A DNA stretch of 64,000 nt from Coniferiporia sulphurascens (Eukaryota > Basidiomycota > Agaricomycetes > Hymenochaetales > Hymenochaetaceae). The position numbers and the translations under genes are program-made. How positions within the stretch are numbered: position 1 is the first letter of the stretch; each line of letters opens with the position of its first letter. Below, in pieces: positions 12,026-25,704 of the stretch. Where the stretch lies: positions 868,001-932,000 of the forward strand of contig NBBA01000010.1 of the NCBI GenBank assembly GCA_002794785.1, in the 5' to 3' direction. The notes under the pieces were generated by a model that saw nothing but the letters and a program-made list of their open reading frames with translations, was not told the DNA's origin and made no database searches.

Positions 12026-15000
12026 ATGGCGACTGCGAAGGTGAAAAGGCCGCTGGCGCCCAGGACGAATGATGTCGACCGTCTCGCGACGAAGTTTGCG
12101 TCGGGGCTCAAGATCGCGGATGCTGGTACTGCCGTCGCTGCCGCCGCGCGTGCCGGTGCGTCACGCACGCAGGCGGGAAGAGGAGCTGCCAAGGGGAAGG
12201 CTGAATCGGCTGCAAAGGCGACGTCGTCGACCGTACCTGCACCGGTAGCTGAATCGCCAGAGGAGAGCAGGACGGCGGCGATGCGCAGTGTGAACGGCGC
12301 ATTACAGATTCTGTCTGCGGCGGCGACTGCTGCTGCTGCTGCCGCGCCGGACGGGAAGTCGACTCGCGCGACGCTGGCAGCGACGGCGTCGACGGGCCGT
12401 GCAGCGCTGAATACACTGCGGAGGCTGAGCCCCGGTCTGCTCGACGCGGAGCGTGCGGCGCTCAACCTCGCTGGGAAGTTGCTCGCGCTCGACATGGACG
12501 CGTTGGCGCTCGACGTGCTTATTGATGTACGCGCGCACTTGCCGTCGCACTATCCGCATGCAACGGAGGCTTCTACGGCGGCTACTCCCGCTTTGGATGT
12601 CCTGCAGCTGCCTCTCCCGATTGGCACCCCGTTGGACACGACCCTCCAGACATGTGTGTCTGCGTACTTCACGCACGCCCTCCCGGCTGCTGCACGTACC
12701 GCAGTCGCGCAACCGGCGTTTTGCGCGTCTGTGGACGGGCCTGCGGGCCTTAAAGCGTGGGTCCCACACCTGACGCTACCCATTAAAGCACGCGACGCGC
12801 TACTCAAACGCGCGTACGTCGCGCTTACAACCGTGACGGCGTCGGCGGAAGCGCCGTACCCACCACTGCAGGTACTCCGCGTACGCTTCTGCGCACTGCG
12901 CATATTGCTTGCGTCGACGGAGCTTGAGGCGACGCCGTTCTGGGAGCAGTGCCTCAAGTACGCGGCTGCGTATGCTCGGTGTGCGGACGCGCCGGAGAGG
13001 GAGGGAGAGAGGGTCACGGCTCTGCTTGCGTGTTTTGCGGAGACGGAGGTTGCGGTGGAGGGAAGGCGGGAGGGGAAAGGATGGATCGCGTTTGGCGAGT
13101 ATTGGATGGCTCTTGCGAAACGGGTGCGTTGCTTTTATTATGCAGCGCTTCATTTACTAATTAATTGAATGACTTAATTTACTGATTACGTTTCTTTCTG
13201 GTCGGGCTTTTGAAGGCTGGAGATATGAATCTCTTGAATCGCGTTGCTGCGTATATCCGAAATGAAGCATCGTCTTCAAACGACTTGGCATCGTTGTCCG
13301 TCCGATTGTGTGCCGCGCTCACACAGTTGACAGCTGCTCTGGATCAATTGGGAGTCTCTGGGGAGACAGACGACGACAAATTAATAGCGGACGCTGACTC
13401 CTGCTCCTCTTGTCTTCGCAAATTACACTCGTTTCTCGCACCCAACACACCCCTGGACAGCAAACTGCGTCGTGCTGTAGAGAAGTGCCGCAGAAGCTGC
13501 CTCAAGTCGCTCGGCTCCTTGCAGACTAACTCACGTACGTGGGACGCGGTCCGCCGCGTCTCGGAAAGCGTCGTCGATGTCCTGGAGCAAGTCCTCGGCG
13601 CAGACACAGATGCCACCGTGTCTGCGCTTGACACTCTTTTCCAGCTCGCGACGGCGGGCTTCGTCCCGCACAGGGCGGACACATGCGATCGCGCATACGA
13701 CTATCTTGCGCGGGCAGCGCGCATCGTCGAGCGAGTGCTTACCACAGGGCCTGGCTCGGACGCCCGTGCGTGTGCAAATTACATGCGCTGCCTTTCGGGC
13801 GCGTTCGCCAACGTTGCGGGGACGCTGTACAAGGCGGAGCGGCATAGCTTTGCTCTGCGGTTTTTGCTGCAGGCGTGCCCGCTTTCGGTACGCGCGAGCG
13901 CGCTGTACGACGAGGGCCGAGAGGGTGTTGATTCAGGGACGGTTACGGAAGGCAAGGGCAAGGGACGCGATGAACCGGAGAAGGAGAAGGACAGGGAGGC
14001 GTGGAAGGCGCATAGAACGCAGGTTTATAGACGGTGGGAGCTGCTTGGAGTGTGTTATATGAAGATTGGGGATCGTAAAGTTTGTTTATGCTCCTTTTTT
14101 TATTGGGGGTCGTGTGTATACTGATACAAGGCATCATAGCTTGCGTACGATGCGTTCGTTCAAGGCATCGTCAACTACCCGTTTGTCGAAGTCTTCCAGT
14201 CGGCCGAGTCGAGCAACTCCGGCGGCCCCGAAGTTCAACTCACCGCCGAGGCAAACCGCCCGCTCGTCACCGCAATCGATAGGCTCACCCACCTCAGCTC
14301 CGTAGAGCTGCATCTCAGCGCTGCCGGCGTTTCACTCCTTTCTTCGCTGAGTGCACTCAGTGTCCCGCCGCTTATTATCGGCGCGGTGCTCATGCGTCAG
14401 GTAGCCAGCCTTGCGGAGGGTGGCGGCAGAGCGAAGCCCGGCGTACGCGCAGCGATCGGGACACTGTTACGCGATCTACTTGGCGTGTATGAGCCTGCCC
14501 GTTTTCCCGTGCGCCGGGCGCGCGTGTTGGTGCTTGTGCTCGAGCATGCGTACTACGGCGGGGACGAAGGTACGGACCCGAATCGGTTTCATATAGAGGA
14601 GGTCGTCCAGGAAGCACAGAGGTTGCTTTCGGAAAAGGTGCGCCAGTGCCCGTCGTTTTCTTCGCATAATCTTAATTGCTAATTCGCTATTATTTTACTT
14701 TGGATTAATTTCGGAATGATAAAAAGGCGAGTCTGTATGACGACTCTCCGCTCGTGCACTTTCGCCGGTATTACTACACAATGGTCCTCCTATGGGCCGT
14801 ACTCCACGCACACCGCACGGCCGATCCGGTGCCCGTCATCCTTCAGCACGCGAACGCCGTGATTAAAGCTCTCGAGGCACTCGTCGAGCAGTCATTCGAC
14901 GAGCCCGAAACGGTAGCTGCGAAAGCAATCGGACGTGCACCGGCCACAGGGCGAAGTCGCAGAGGGACGGGCAAAAGCAGCGTTGACGAAACCAAGGGAG

Positions 15001-18000
15001 CCGCTGTTACGAGGAGTAAAGCGCGTGGGGCGCAGGTGCAGCCCGTACCGCAGCCTGCGCAGAAGACGCGCGCGACGAGGTCCGCGTCAACGCGTAGGCT
15101 GCCTGTGACTCCGAAGCCTTCTGGAGGTGAGTGGTCTGCGATTAGCGGTCCCCGACATATGCCCATCCGATATTAATTTGCAGCTTCTGAGGAGAAGGTC
15201 ACCGCTGCAGCTCAGCCGGCATCCACGCCTAGTCCGAGTGCGTCGGAACTTGCTGTCTTGTGTGGGCTTATTCGTGAGTGTTTTGTTCATTCCTTTGTAA
15301 ATGCGTAATGTGAATAGACATGTCGTCAGTTATGGTTGCCGAGTTGCTTGGTCTGTCGGGCCTGGTCCTCGCGAAGATTCAGATATTGAGCCTGGCCAGA
15401 CGATTGTTAGAAAAGACGGGTGGCACTATGAACGAAGGCATGTATAATTTTCCCACCTCATCAGAGCAACACTACTGACGTCCAATATCCTTCTGGATGT
15501 TATTAGTGTATCTCCAATCATCGGCAAACTTGGCACACGAGCTCCTTAGGCTCGGGAAGACGACCCAGGCTACTGATATACTCGCAGGTCTTGCCAGTAC
15601 ATTGACATCCTCTAGTTCACCAGGCTTGCCGACACCGATGGCAGTGACTTTGCTCCTCCGGTACGCGGAGGCCTTGGCGGCCGGGGGAGATGTACCCAAG
15701 AGGTGTGTGAATTTTTATTGAACTCGGATATGTACTAAGGAGACGATTGTTACGACTGACAAACTAGCCTTGCTGTGTATGACGAAGCTTTGCGCTTGTG
15801 CGGGGATTTACCGGATGAGGAAAAGGAGAAAGGTCTCCCTACGTCTGCTCGTGTGCATGCACGTGTCATAGCGTTGGAAAGGACCGCCGTTGCTGCTGGT
15901 GTATTCGCCGCTATCCAAGATGCGAAGGTTGGTCCTCTTGCAAACTATTCGGGTCAGATACTTATCGCATGTTCGTACAGGACGATGCTACTGCTTCCTT
16001 TAAGGCTCTCCTTCAAGCACTGCGTCTACTGAACAGAGCAACTGATACTTTGTCAAGACTGAATCCCTCAAAGAAACCCGAAGACGCTCCGGATGCCTCA
16101 GACCCATTTGCGACGTCAGAGCTCAGAGACGCGCTGCCGGAAACGGGTGGCAGTTCTGGAAAGCAAAAGTCCGACACGAAAGATAGCCAGCAGCAGTCAA
16201 TCCTCAGTGGGCTCGAATGGCGAATAGCAAACGCACTCCTGGAAACGCTACTCGCTCTCGCACATGCGTACGCGTGTCGCGGCTCCGCACGCGAGGCGGA
16301 GTACTTTGCTCAACAGGCGGAAGACCTCGCACGTGTGTTACGCGCGCCTGCGTTGACGGCTCGGGCACTCGTGAGGAGGTCGGAGGTGCTGCTTCTCCTG
16401 GGACGGGCGGAGGAGGCGCAGAAATCGCTGGCGGAGGCGGGAGGGTTGGTTGGTGGTGTACAGGGTCTGGCGCTTGACGCCGCCGATGTGTGTCGCTTGA
16501 GGGGAGACCGTTTGATAGCGCATGCGTTGGAGGCGGAGGCGCGCGGCGAGTATGTTGACGCGACGAGGATGCTGTCCGAGGTGAAACTCGGGTTGGAGCA
16601 GATTCGTGGTCTCGCTTCGGGGACTCCATCTGAGGGGAGTGTGGACATCTTTGCTCCCGTTCTCCAAGCTATGATTCTGAAGCAGCAAGGTCAGTCTATA
16701 CAATACCCGGACTCTTCCGTTTCTTCCTTACTAACTATTCTGATTAGTTTGGCTGCTGCGTGATGAACTCGGTGAAGACTACGAGACTCTTCTGGAGCAG
16801 CTTCTTGCGCTGCCTCAGTTGTCGAATATCGAAGTTAGTTCGGTTTGACAAAGTACCTGAGTCCTTACGTCCTGACTTTGCATCTTACAGGTTCATGTCA
16901 ATTCGCTTCTTGGGAGGCTGGCTCTCTACGATATTCATGAACGTTTCCGATCAGACATGTCCCTGAGTTCGCTCGCGGAATCAAGTGAGTGCTGTCGAAC
17001 GATGGAATTCATGCACAGGGGTTTACTTTTATAATAGCGATCGCATTGCCTATGGGATTGACGTGCGAGAATTCCACACTATACTCTCCTCCCCAAGACA
17101 TCCTGGAGGCCTTGGAGCAGGCTGAGGAGCACTTCGCCTCCGATCTGACGAGGTTCTCCGAAAAGGATAGCGTAATGAATGTACGTGGTGCGGCTGTAGC
17201 GGCAGCTCTGGTCAGTACGTACCAGGCATCGCTGGGAAAGGAGATCAAGGATAGCCCGATTTTTGCCTCCCGCTTGCTTGGTGAGTCAAGTGGGCTGCTG
17301 TCGCGCAATGTTTGATATTTATCTCAAATTCAGATATGGCATCGTCGATCACGCTTAGGCGTGAGCTGATAGACGCAATCTCGTTCAAGTTCCCCGATCC
17401 GAAGAATCAGAATGATTTGCAATGGCCTTCCGCTTCTCCTGCGTCTGCTCAGCCTCGACAGAGGTCCCGTTCACGAGGGCAAGCCAGGGGCCTTTTTGAC
17501 GATTGCCTTTCCGATGATGACGAAGACAGTTCTCTGGATGATACTAATTTGCGGAAATACTGGGACTACGTCTTGAGGAAACATCAGTCCCAGGCGTTCA
17601 TTCCGTCAGAAGATTTCGATTCCGAGGTTAACTGTCTTCCAGCGAAATGGATGGTCATCAGCATTTCGCTCACGGAAGACAAGAGCGCACTGCTTGTTTC
17701 GCGACAGAGGCCACAGCGCGATCCGGTCATTTTCTGTGTTCCGCTCCGGGGACGCCGGGATGACGAAGAGGAGGAACACTTCAAGTTCAAGGACGCTATA
17801 GCGGAATTGAAGGATATCATTCAGACAAGCGATGAGAGCACCAGACAGGCGTCGAAGATCAAGCCAGACGATAAGGAGGGGAAGGCTGCATGGTGGGCGG
17901 AGAGAAAACACCTTGACCAGAGGATGAAGGAGCTCGTTGAGAACATTGAGTTTTGTTGGCTCGGTGCTTTCAAGGTGCGTACCTGATGTTAAATAGCGAG

Positions 18001-19237
18001 AAGGAAACTAATATTAACATGGATGATACAGACAATCCTCGGAGAGCCTATGCAGATGCCGCCCGACATTGTACCCAGCCTACGAACTCGGTTTGAGAAG
18101 GTGTTCAAGAGCATCCTTGGATCGCACGAGAAGAAAAGTCAGAAAGCAAAGCTCAAGCTTGAGAACAATATTCTTGAGCTTTTTTCGACCTTGTCACCGA
18201 CTTGCAAAGACGAAGAACTCGAGGATCTGGTATACTTCGTGCTTGACCTCTACCATTTCCATGGTTTACCTATCGCACTTGCGGAGGTAGACATGGACGT
18301 CGTCGTAGTCGATCTACGCACCGCGCTCGAGGAACATCATGCCCGCATACGCGGACGTGTCGTCCCGGAGCCGGATGCGCATACGTTCCTAGTGCTTGAC
18401 AAGAATGTGCAAGCAATCCCGTGGGAGTCACTACCGATATTGAGGGGAAGGAGCGTAAGCAGGGCACCAAGTATCGCTTTCATTACGGACCGACTAGCGC
18501 TAGCGAGATGCCAAAGGGGGCTTCCTCTGGGACCCGAAGAGAACGAAGACGATAAGGACGATGTCGAAGTAGACCGCATTCCCGTGGATCCGTCAAAGGG
18601 TTACTTCGTACTTAATCCGGGAGGGGATTTGAGCGGAACCGAGGGACGGTTCAAAGGATGGGTCAACGATCTACGGAAAGTTGGCTGGGACGGCATCGTC
18701 GGCCAGGCGCCCAGCGAACAACAACTCCTTAACGCTCTATCCAGAAAGGAACTTGTCGTGTGAGTCGAAGAATATCTAAGGTTATGTCGTGAATCTTCCA
18801 TTACTGAATCGAACTCCTGGCGATGCAGATACTTCGGCCACGGGGGTGCGGAGCAGTACGTGCGATCACATAAGTTGCGCCACCTGCAACGCTGTGCCGC
18901 GACGATGCTTTGGGGTTGTTCGTCTGGTGCATTGCGAGATATGGGGGCCTTCGATCGCACCGGCACGCCGAACAACTACATGCTTGCGGGATGCCCTTCG
19001 CTCGTCGCGAACTTGTGGGATGTCACGGACCGCGACATTGATAAATTTGCACAGGCAGTCTTTCACAAATTGCGGCTCGAACCTGCGGAAGTCGACAAGT
19101 GGCGGAAGGGGAAGCGCGGGCCGCAGGACGGAAAAGTCTCGGTCGCTGCTGCGGTTGCACAAAGCAGGGATGCTTGTAAGCTGAAATACCTTACTGGGGC
19201 CGCGGTTGTGGTGTATGGGATTCCTTTCTATCTTTAG
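12026..19237 (+). CDS. ESP1: Separase (C50 cysteine protease that cleaves cohesin)
   Basis: Predicted 2111 residues. It cuts the cohesin kleisin at anaphase onset and is normally held by securin. Exons: 12026-13123, 13216-14079, 14140-14637, 14727-15126, 15184-15273, 15318-15437, 15507-15702, 15768-15927, 15981-16689, 16748-16833, 16891-16984, 17038-17280, 17334-17974, 18032-18759, 18829-19237. The C-terminal protease domain shows the dyad VYFGHGGAEQ (His1980) and MLWGCSSG (Cys2006), 26 residues apart as in yeast Esp1, then NLWDVTDRDIDKF. The long N-terminal part is alpha-helical (HEAT/TPR-like by composition) and only loosely conserved. A basic Ala/Ser-rich linker lies around residues 880-960. 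Intron 6 keeps the frame only with a GC donor (GAAG|gcatgt at 15438); this junction is the least certain. Length matches fungal separases. Start: first ATG in the long open frame after the upstream CACGTG pair. Confidence 0.95.
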
Positions 19238-20106
19238 GATTAAGTCTGAGGGTGGTATGGGCGCCGCCTGAGTCGGCCCGTTTGATTTTTTACTATTCAC
19301 GAATTACGACATCATCATCATCATCATCATCATCATCGTCATTATCTACGACAACTCACCATGCATAAATTATTGCCCATAGATTTGTGGATTTTCGCTT
19401 TTGACGCACATTTGTATATACAACTACATGTTTTGTTTTGTTCATAAGTCGTGACGCGTTGTCTTGAAGGGACCAGGCGTGACAACAAACCTAGGCCCGT
19501 CACGGTGTTACTGACTCGTGGTAGTCCGCCGCCGGCCGCCCCGGTGTGTAGTGGTTGCACATGTGTAAAAACTCTAGTCTAGACGCGGAGTCTAATTTTA
19601 GGAAATAAATCATCTCTTCTGACATCCTTAAGTACTTTTGCGAAGAGGTATTAATATCTCCGCAGTCCATACTTTTTAGGGGACAAAGGTACTTTCGGAA
19701 TCGAGACCCAAATTGGTTGTCGTGACGGTCACGATGCAGAACGTAACCGCGATTGATTGAGCTGGTGTTGTACTACTTTGGCGTGCTCATCCTCGACAGT
19801 CCATAACCTCCCCGGCTCCCCGACGAACATTCAGATATACTGGACACGGCACAATAGCTGCCTTGCCGCTCAAGGGGCTTGTTTCTTCGCTTTCTCGACG
19901 ACGCACGTATAGAGTGGAGAGTGCGAATCCGCTGGCGGCTATAGACACCGCCTCCCGACGTCCACCCATTATCTCCCACAGCTCGATAGGTCGTTTCATT
20001 CCACCACCGACGACCTCCACATTCTCTTCAGCTGCCGACTCTCAAGCGCTCTTTCGATCTTTGCGTTTTTTGCTCTTGAGCCAAATTTCTACTGTTCCTA
20101 TTTGGA
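19238..20106. other. Intergenic region between separase and MSS4
   Basis: No gene is supported. It contains the (ATC)9 microsatellite at 19311-19337 just after separase, and a region rich in CT and TCG just ahead of the MSS4 ATG that is likely promoter and leader. Confidence 0.6.
19311..19337. repeat. (ATC)9 microsatellite
   Basis: Nine perfect ATC units, 74 bp after the separase stop, probably in its 3' UTR. Confidence 0.95.
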
Positions 20107-22748
20107 ATGTCCGTGGCAGGCCCCTCGCTAGTATCCCTCGTACCTGAAGTTGATTCTCGGAGAACGTCTATCGTCTCTGGCTCTGCTGCATCGTTTCATA
20201 CCGCCATATCAAACAACTCGCCCTCTCGATCTTCGCTGGTTTCTGTTTCGTCCTCTGCATCGTATAACACCATAGGTGCCCCGGGGAGAAAAGGCGAAGG
20301 TCTGGACATTAACCCTCTGCGGCTGCTGTCCCACGGAAGCCAGGAGATGCATGTTGTTAAGGTGGATGGGGATACGGTAGAGGTACATACGGGACCGCCT
20401 ACGGAGTCGATGCTGGCTCGTGCGGGAAAGACCATGGGGCGCATTGTCACGCACGCGCCTCCCGCAGCTGCGGGTCCGCCGCCACCCTCGCCTCCTCCAA
20501 GTGTCGAACGGGAGGACGAAACTTCCACGATACATCGTCCGCCCTCGCCCTCCCCCTCGCCGAGGAAGTCGAGCTTCTCACGCTCAGAGCTATCGCAAAC
20601 AGGCTCTAGTGTGCACGCGCCGCGAAAGCGCTCGTTCGGCGCCTCCGCAGACTCGGCCTCATCAAATGAGGTGCTAAGACAACGATCCTCGACGGAAACA
20701 CGCTTCTCGGGGCGCACAGGTTCTGCTTCTGCCACGGGGTCGTCACAGCGTATGATCCACTCCGATGAGATCGGCACTTCCGGCACTTCCGACAGACCTT
20801 CGTCAACAACCACTGCTACAACACCTGCTTCGGGACACTTGTCTAAGGGATCACATGTCAGCATGGAAGGATACTTACAGCCTCCTCCGACAACTATGCA
20901 TCGACCCGCGCGTCGTAACACGACAGGTTCAACGACCACTACACTCTCGACAAACCCCTCTCGTACAGCATCGCACGGGCATTCATTTCAGGGTTCACAG
21001 CCACTTCAGCGTGTGCTTGCATTCGATGATACCGACGCACATACGGCCGCCCACGCTGCTGCTCATGCGCAGTTGCTTGGCTTGACACCTGGCCCCGGGG
21101 GCACTGGGTTGGGCTTTGGAGAGCTCGACTCGGACATCTTAATTCAGGCGGATCAAATTCGGCGTGAGCGCACGGCCAAGCGACGTCAGCAGGAGCAACA
21201 GGAGGCAGATATGGCGGCGCTAACCAAGGCGACGAGTAAGGAAGGCGACAAGGTGTTGGTTGGGAATCTAATTGGCGAGGATCACGCAAACTACGTGTTG
21301 ATGTACAACATGCTGACTGGCATCCGGATCGGTGTGGGTGTTCATTTGTCCGGGAAACGTGTTTGTTATTGACATAGTTTCAGGTATCACGTTGTCAAGC
21401 AAAAGTTGCCCGGCCTTTAACTGACGAGGACTTCACCGCACGGCATAAATTCTCTTTTGACATGTAAGGATCTTTCACTCCTTGGATTCCTTCCTGGTGT
21501 TAAACTTCGGCTGATTGTGGCTTAAGTGTTGGCAACGAACTGACGCCATCGGCGAAGTACGATTTCAAATTCAAGGACTACGCACCATGGGTTTTCCGCG
21601 AGCTGCGTGAGACTTATTTTGGTCTCGACCCTGCAGACTATCTCCTCTCATTAACGGCCAAGTACATTCTGTCTGAACTTGGTTCTCCTGGAAAATCTGG
21701 CTCGTTCTTTTACTTCTCGCGCGACTACCGGTTCATCATTAAAACTATTCATCATACGGAGCATAAGTTCTTACGTAAAATTCTCAAGCAATACTACGAG
21801 CATGTCAAGAGCAATCCGCACACGCTCCTATCGAGATTTTATGGTTTGCACCGAGTCAAACTCCCTCGAGGTCGCAAGATACATTTCGTGATTATGAACA
21901 ATCTTTTCCCGCCGCACAAGGACATCCACGAAACATACGACTTGAAGGGCTCAACTGTCGGACGCGAGTACCCAGAGGAGAAGGCTGCGAAGAACCCACG
22001 GGCAACTCTGAAGGATCTCAACTGGATAAACCGCGGGAAATCGTTGGAGCTTGGTCCTGAGAAGCGCGCGCTTCTGACTGAGCAGTTACGGCGCGATTCG
22101 GAACTACTGAAGAGCCTCCATGTAATGGATTATAGTTTGCTGGTCGGGATACACAACATGCGACGTGGTAACAAGGACATGCTGCGCAGCAATACTCTCA
22201 AAGTGTTTTCGGTAACTAAATTTACTGTACTCCTGGCATTAATTAATCTGCTCATACTTTGTGCCCCAGCCCGCAATGATGCCTCCTATAAAGCGTAAGC
22301 CGACGGCGTTAAAGGGCCGATCACCTGAAGCGATTGCTATGCGCAAGGCCATGCGAATATCAGCCCCAGAACGTTTGGACACGCAAGATGCTGTGAACTT
22401 GCCTGAAAAAGACGATCGTCAGCAATTCATTTTTTACCAGGATGAGGGTGGTTTGCAAGCGACCGACGAGAAAAATCATTCCATGGACACGATTTACTAC
22501 CTGGGGGTTATTGACATCCTGACGCCGTACAGCACGCTGAAGCGCGCAGAACACCTTTGGAAAGGATTGTCCGCTGACCGAGTGAGTGTGATTTTGATAT
22601 GCATTTTATCGTCTAGCTAAATTCCGTTTACCTCCGATAGCATAAAATCAGTCCTGTACATCCCACCGAGTACGGAAACCGCTTCTTCGACTTTATGAAA
22701 GCGATAATGCGCGGTGGTGGTGGTGGCACCAGATTTAAGTCTGAGTAG
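20107..22748 (+). CDS. MSS4: Phosphatidylinositol-4-phosphate 5-kinase (Mss4/Its3 type)
   Basis: Predicted 803 residues. It makes PI(4,5)P2 from PI4P at the plasma membrane, controlling actin, the cell wall integrity pathway and endocytosis. Exons: 20107-21333, 21384-21463, 21527-22211, 22270-22581, 22641-22748; phases agree. The N-terminal 370 residues are disordered (Ser, Pro and Thr-rich) and carry many possible phosphosites. The PIPK domain starts near residue 385 ([12 protein letters not shown]) and shows [34 protein letters not shown] (ATP-binding lysine in FIIKTI), [23 protein letters not shown] (catalytic loop, residue 636 on) and [13 protein letters not shown] (metal-binding Asp of the IID-like motif). 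[13 protein letters not shown] ends the activation-loop region. The protein closes with a glycine run and TRFKSE. Yeast Mss4 is of similar length. Confidence 0.96.
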
Positions 22749-24950
22749 TCACCATCTCCTGACCATATATTTATCCTCATCCTCATCTTTACCCGTCCTC
22801 ACCCCCACTTCCCGTCCTCCATCCCCTTTCCCCCGTCCCCGTCTATTCAATCCCGCGCTATGAAATTCTCTCTATTCTATTCCTTGCGGAAATTTTCTGC
22901 TTACTATTTACCTTCCGTTATTTTCTCAATCATCTGTGTACTGCATACACTCATAGCATAGCCATCATCCCGTGACCCTCCATTTTTTCTTCTTTTTACC
23001 TGCGGACTTTCGGCCTTTGCCTACATGTCTAGGTATAAACTCCGACTAGCGCCATGCGCAGTCCTCCACGATCATTGCGTTTTTATCATTTATACTTTCG
23101 AATCTTCTCCATCTCATCATCTGGTTTTTTCCATGGGCACCTATGATAGGTCGTCGGCACACTCATTTCGATGGACACTGTCATCGCCAACTTTACTCCT
23201 TCCCCCCCTCTTCATTCGGCTGTTATTTGGTCTTGCTGTCGCATGCATATCTCTGCGTAGATTTTTATTTTATTCCCTCGTTACAATCGAAGCTCCGTTT
23301 TGGGCCATCTTTCATCGAGTCATAAGTACTGAAATGGAGTATATGGTCAAGCTGCGCATGTCACGGATATAGTCGTCATTCAATTGCATCTGACCTCCTT
23401 TGCAGGGTGCATACGTATTGACCATGTACGGTGTGGCGCTGGCTTGGTGTAGCGTCATTTCGGATTATGCGGAGAGGGCCGTGGCTCCGTGAGATTCGTC
23501 CTTAAGTTTGAGTTGTCCGACATGGTCCTGTAGCGCACTCCATTTTATTCACAAGCATCGATCCCGGTGTACATCAAGGTCACCACATGCTCTCTGTTTA
23601 TCTCCAACCACGGCTTTCCTTCGCTGTATTATATTGCACCGGACGTACGCGCGCGATTAAGTCACGGATTATGACGTATTCAATATCTTGGAGTTATTGG
23701 GTCTATGTGCGTTCTGTTCGTTGGAGCGATTCTAAGTCGGCATTAGTACCGTTGTATATGGTATTCGCGTATGACCCAGGAAATACGGGGGATCGTGTCA
23801 ACTTCATACAGACCAGAATCAAGGGGCAAGGGGCTACTAAGCAAACACATGTACTAGATTGCGGCAGAGACATTAACATTTTATGAATCACATGTAGATG
23901 AACAACCGACAGGTACTCGGCCTACTCCATCTTGCGTATCCACGGGACGAGTGTGGATTTGTAGATCAAACTCCGAACCCCTGGATGCGGCACATACAAC
24001 ATGATCATGATTACGACTGGTAGTAACCCACCTTTCAGACCTCCAGCAGTTTCTCATATATGCCTTGTTCACCTAAAGGAACCTCGTTAACGGGCTCAGA
24101 CATACCAATCATAATTAGCTTTTTGAGAGCCGCCGACTTCTGCTTATAGCATAGCTGACCCGAGTTGTATGGCCAGACAGGGACGACTCTGGAGTAAGTG
24201 TAATCCAGACAAAAATAGGTCTAAGGGGGCTTCCCATTGCCGTCCCCAAAATATACAGTATATACCCTGTTGGTCCGCTATCTTTCGAGTCCATCTGCTT
24301 CTGACGAGCCGCACGAAGGTAGACTAAGTACAGGATCATAGAACCTTCATGATCTTTATCCAACTCAAGTTCGGCATGAAAATGCCCGGAAACATTGGTG
24401 ACAAATAGTCAGTACGAGGCCCAAACTCGTTTTTGGCGTCCCTTCCGATTCGATGGTCGCAGGATCGGAGCGATATGAGCTCACGCAAGGGTCGCGTCGC
24501 AGGCACGTGCAGATCCAAATAGAGCACGTGCCGGAACACTAGGTAATCAAATGACACAGCCACTATAAGTCTGGAACAACTGAATCGATCGCCAGTACGG
24601 CGACCAGCTGTGTACCCCGAAGGTGTTTTTCCGGTCCCCGGGTCCTTGTGTGCTATAGAATTTTACGCGGATTTAGATGACGCGCAGTATACTGAATTAA
24701 AACAAGTCCATGAACTTACGAACCTCAGGCTAGTAAGGTAAAGTAAAGCTATGACTGCGGTTCGAGGAGGGTCGCGGTGAATCACGGATAGAGTCTGATG
24801 TCGAATAGGTCGTAAATGCTTACAATACAAATATCAAAAAGAATAGAAGGTATTATAAACTACATCTACACAGCAGACATTCGTTAGATAAACGTGACCA
24901 TTAAAACAAAATTCCAGGTGCAGTTCATATGGCGAGGTTTACCGGCGAAG
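22749..24950. other. MSS4 3' region and gene-free DNA
   Basis: A CT-rich stretch (22770-22860) follows MSS4 and is likely its 3' UTR. From about 23000 to 24900 I see only short random open frames. The last 100 bp (24845-24950) resembles the downstream flank of the intact FunK1 copy (33040-33147), so the FunK1 duplication extends beyond the coding part. Confidence 0.5.
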
Positions 24951-25704
24951 CTATAATCCGTAAATTTTCCGCAGTTTCTCGTACGTGACGTGCCCACCCA
25001 AAGAGCTCAACTCACGGATATCGTAAGTGTGCTCCTCCACATCTGTCTCGTCAGTGGAATCCTCCACGTCTGTCTCGTCAGTGGACTCCTCCACATTTGT
25101 CTCACCGGCCAACCGACCCAGAAATTTCCAGCTGTAACCAGACTGGAACAACCTTAGTAGAGGGAAAATCCATCTCCTTCTAAGTCTTTCGTAGTGCTTA
25201 GTGAAAGGGGGAAATTCGCCACCACAAACAGCCACTTTATTGTTTTTCAAACGCACAAGGTCGTGCTCGAACCAAGTCGGAAGGGGGTTTTGATTAATCA
25301 CCTTGCCCCCACGCCCGTAGCAACATGCGATCCAGATCAAAACGTAGAGCATCGATTCCCAATCGAATCGTTCAAGGTGCTCCCGGGGTTCTTCCGTAAG
25401 GAGATCCCTCGCCATGAATGGTCGAGTTCCCGTACGGCTGTTCGATGTTGGCTCTGTTGATTCTTTCAGCTACGCCAAGTCCCAGTCGTTCAGTACGCCG
25501 CAAAGTCGACCATCTTCTCCAATACGACACATCAGATTGCCGATGCTAATGTCGCGGTGCATGATACCATGGATCCACAGGAAATGGTGCCCTTGGAAAG
25601 TAAATCAGTCCGAGGGAGCAATCTTCTTTGTTTCGAACTACTAACCTTGGAAAATTCCGTGGAAGCATATCTTAAACTTCCTCAAGTTATCCAGCATGTA
25701 AATC

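Noticed and set aside
20196..20939. 247-residue minus-strand frame
   Set aside because: Antisense shadow of the low-complexity N-terminus of MSS4.
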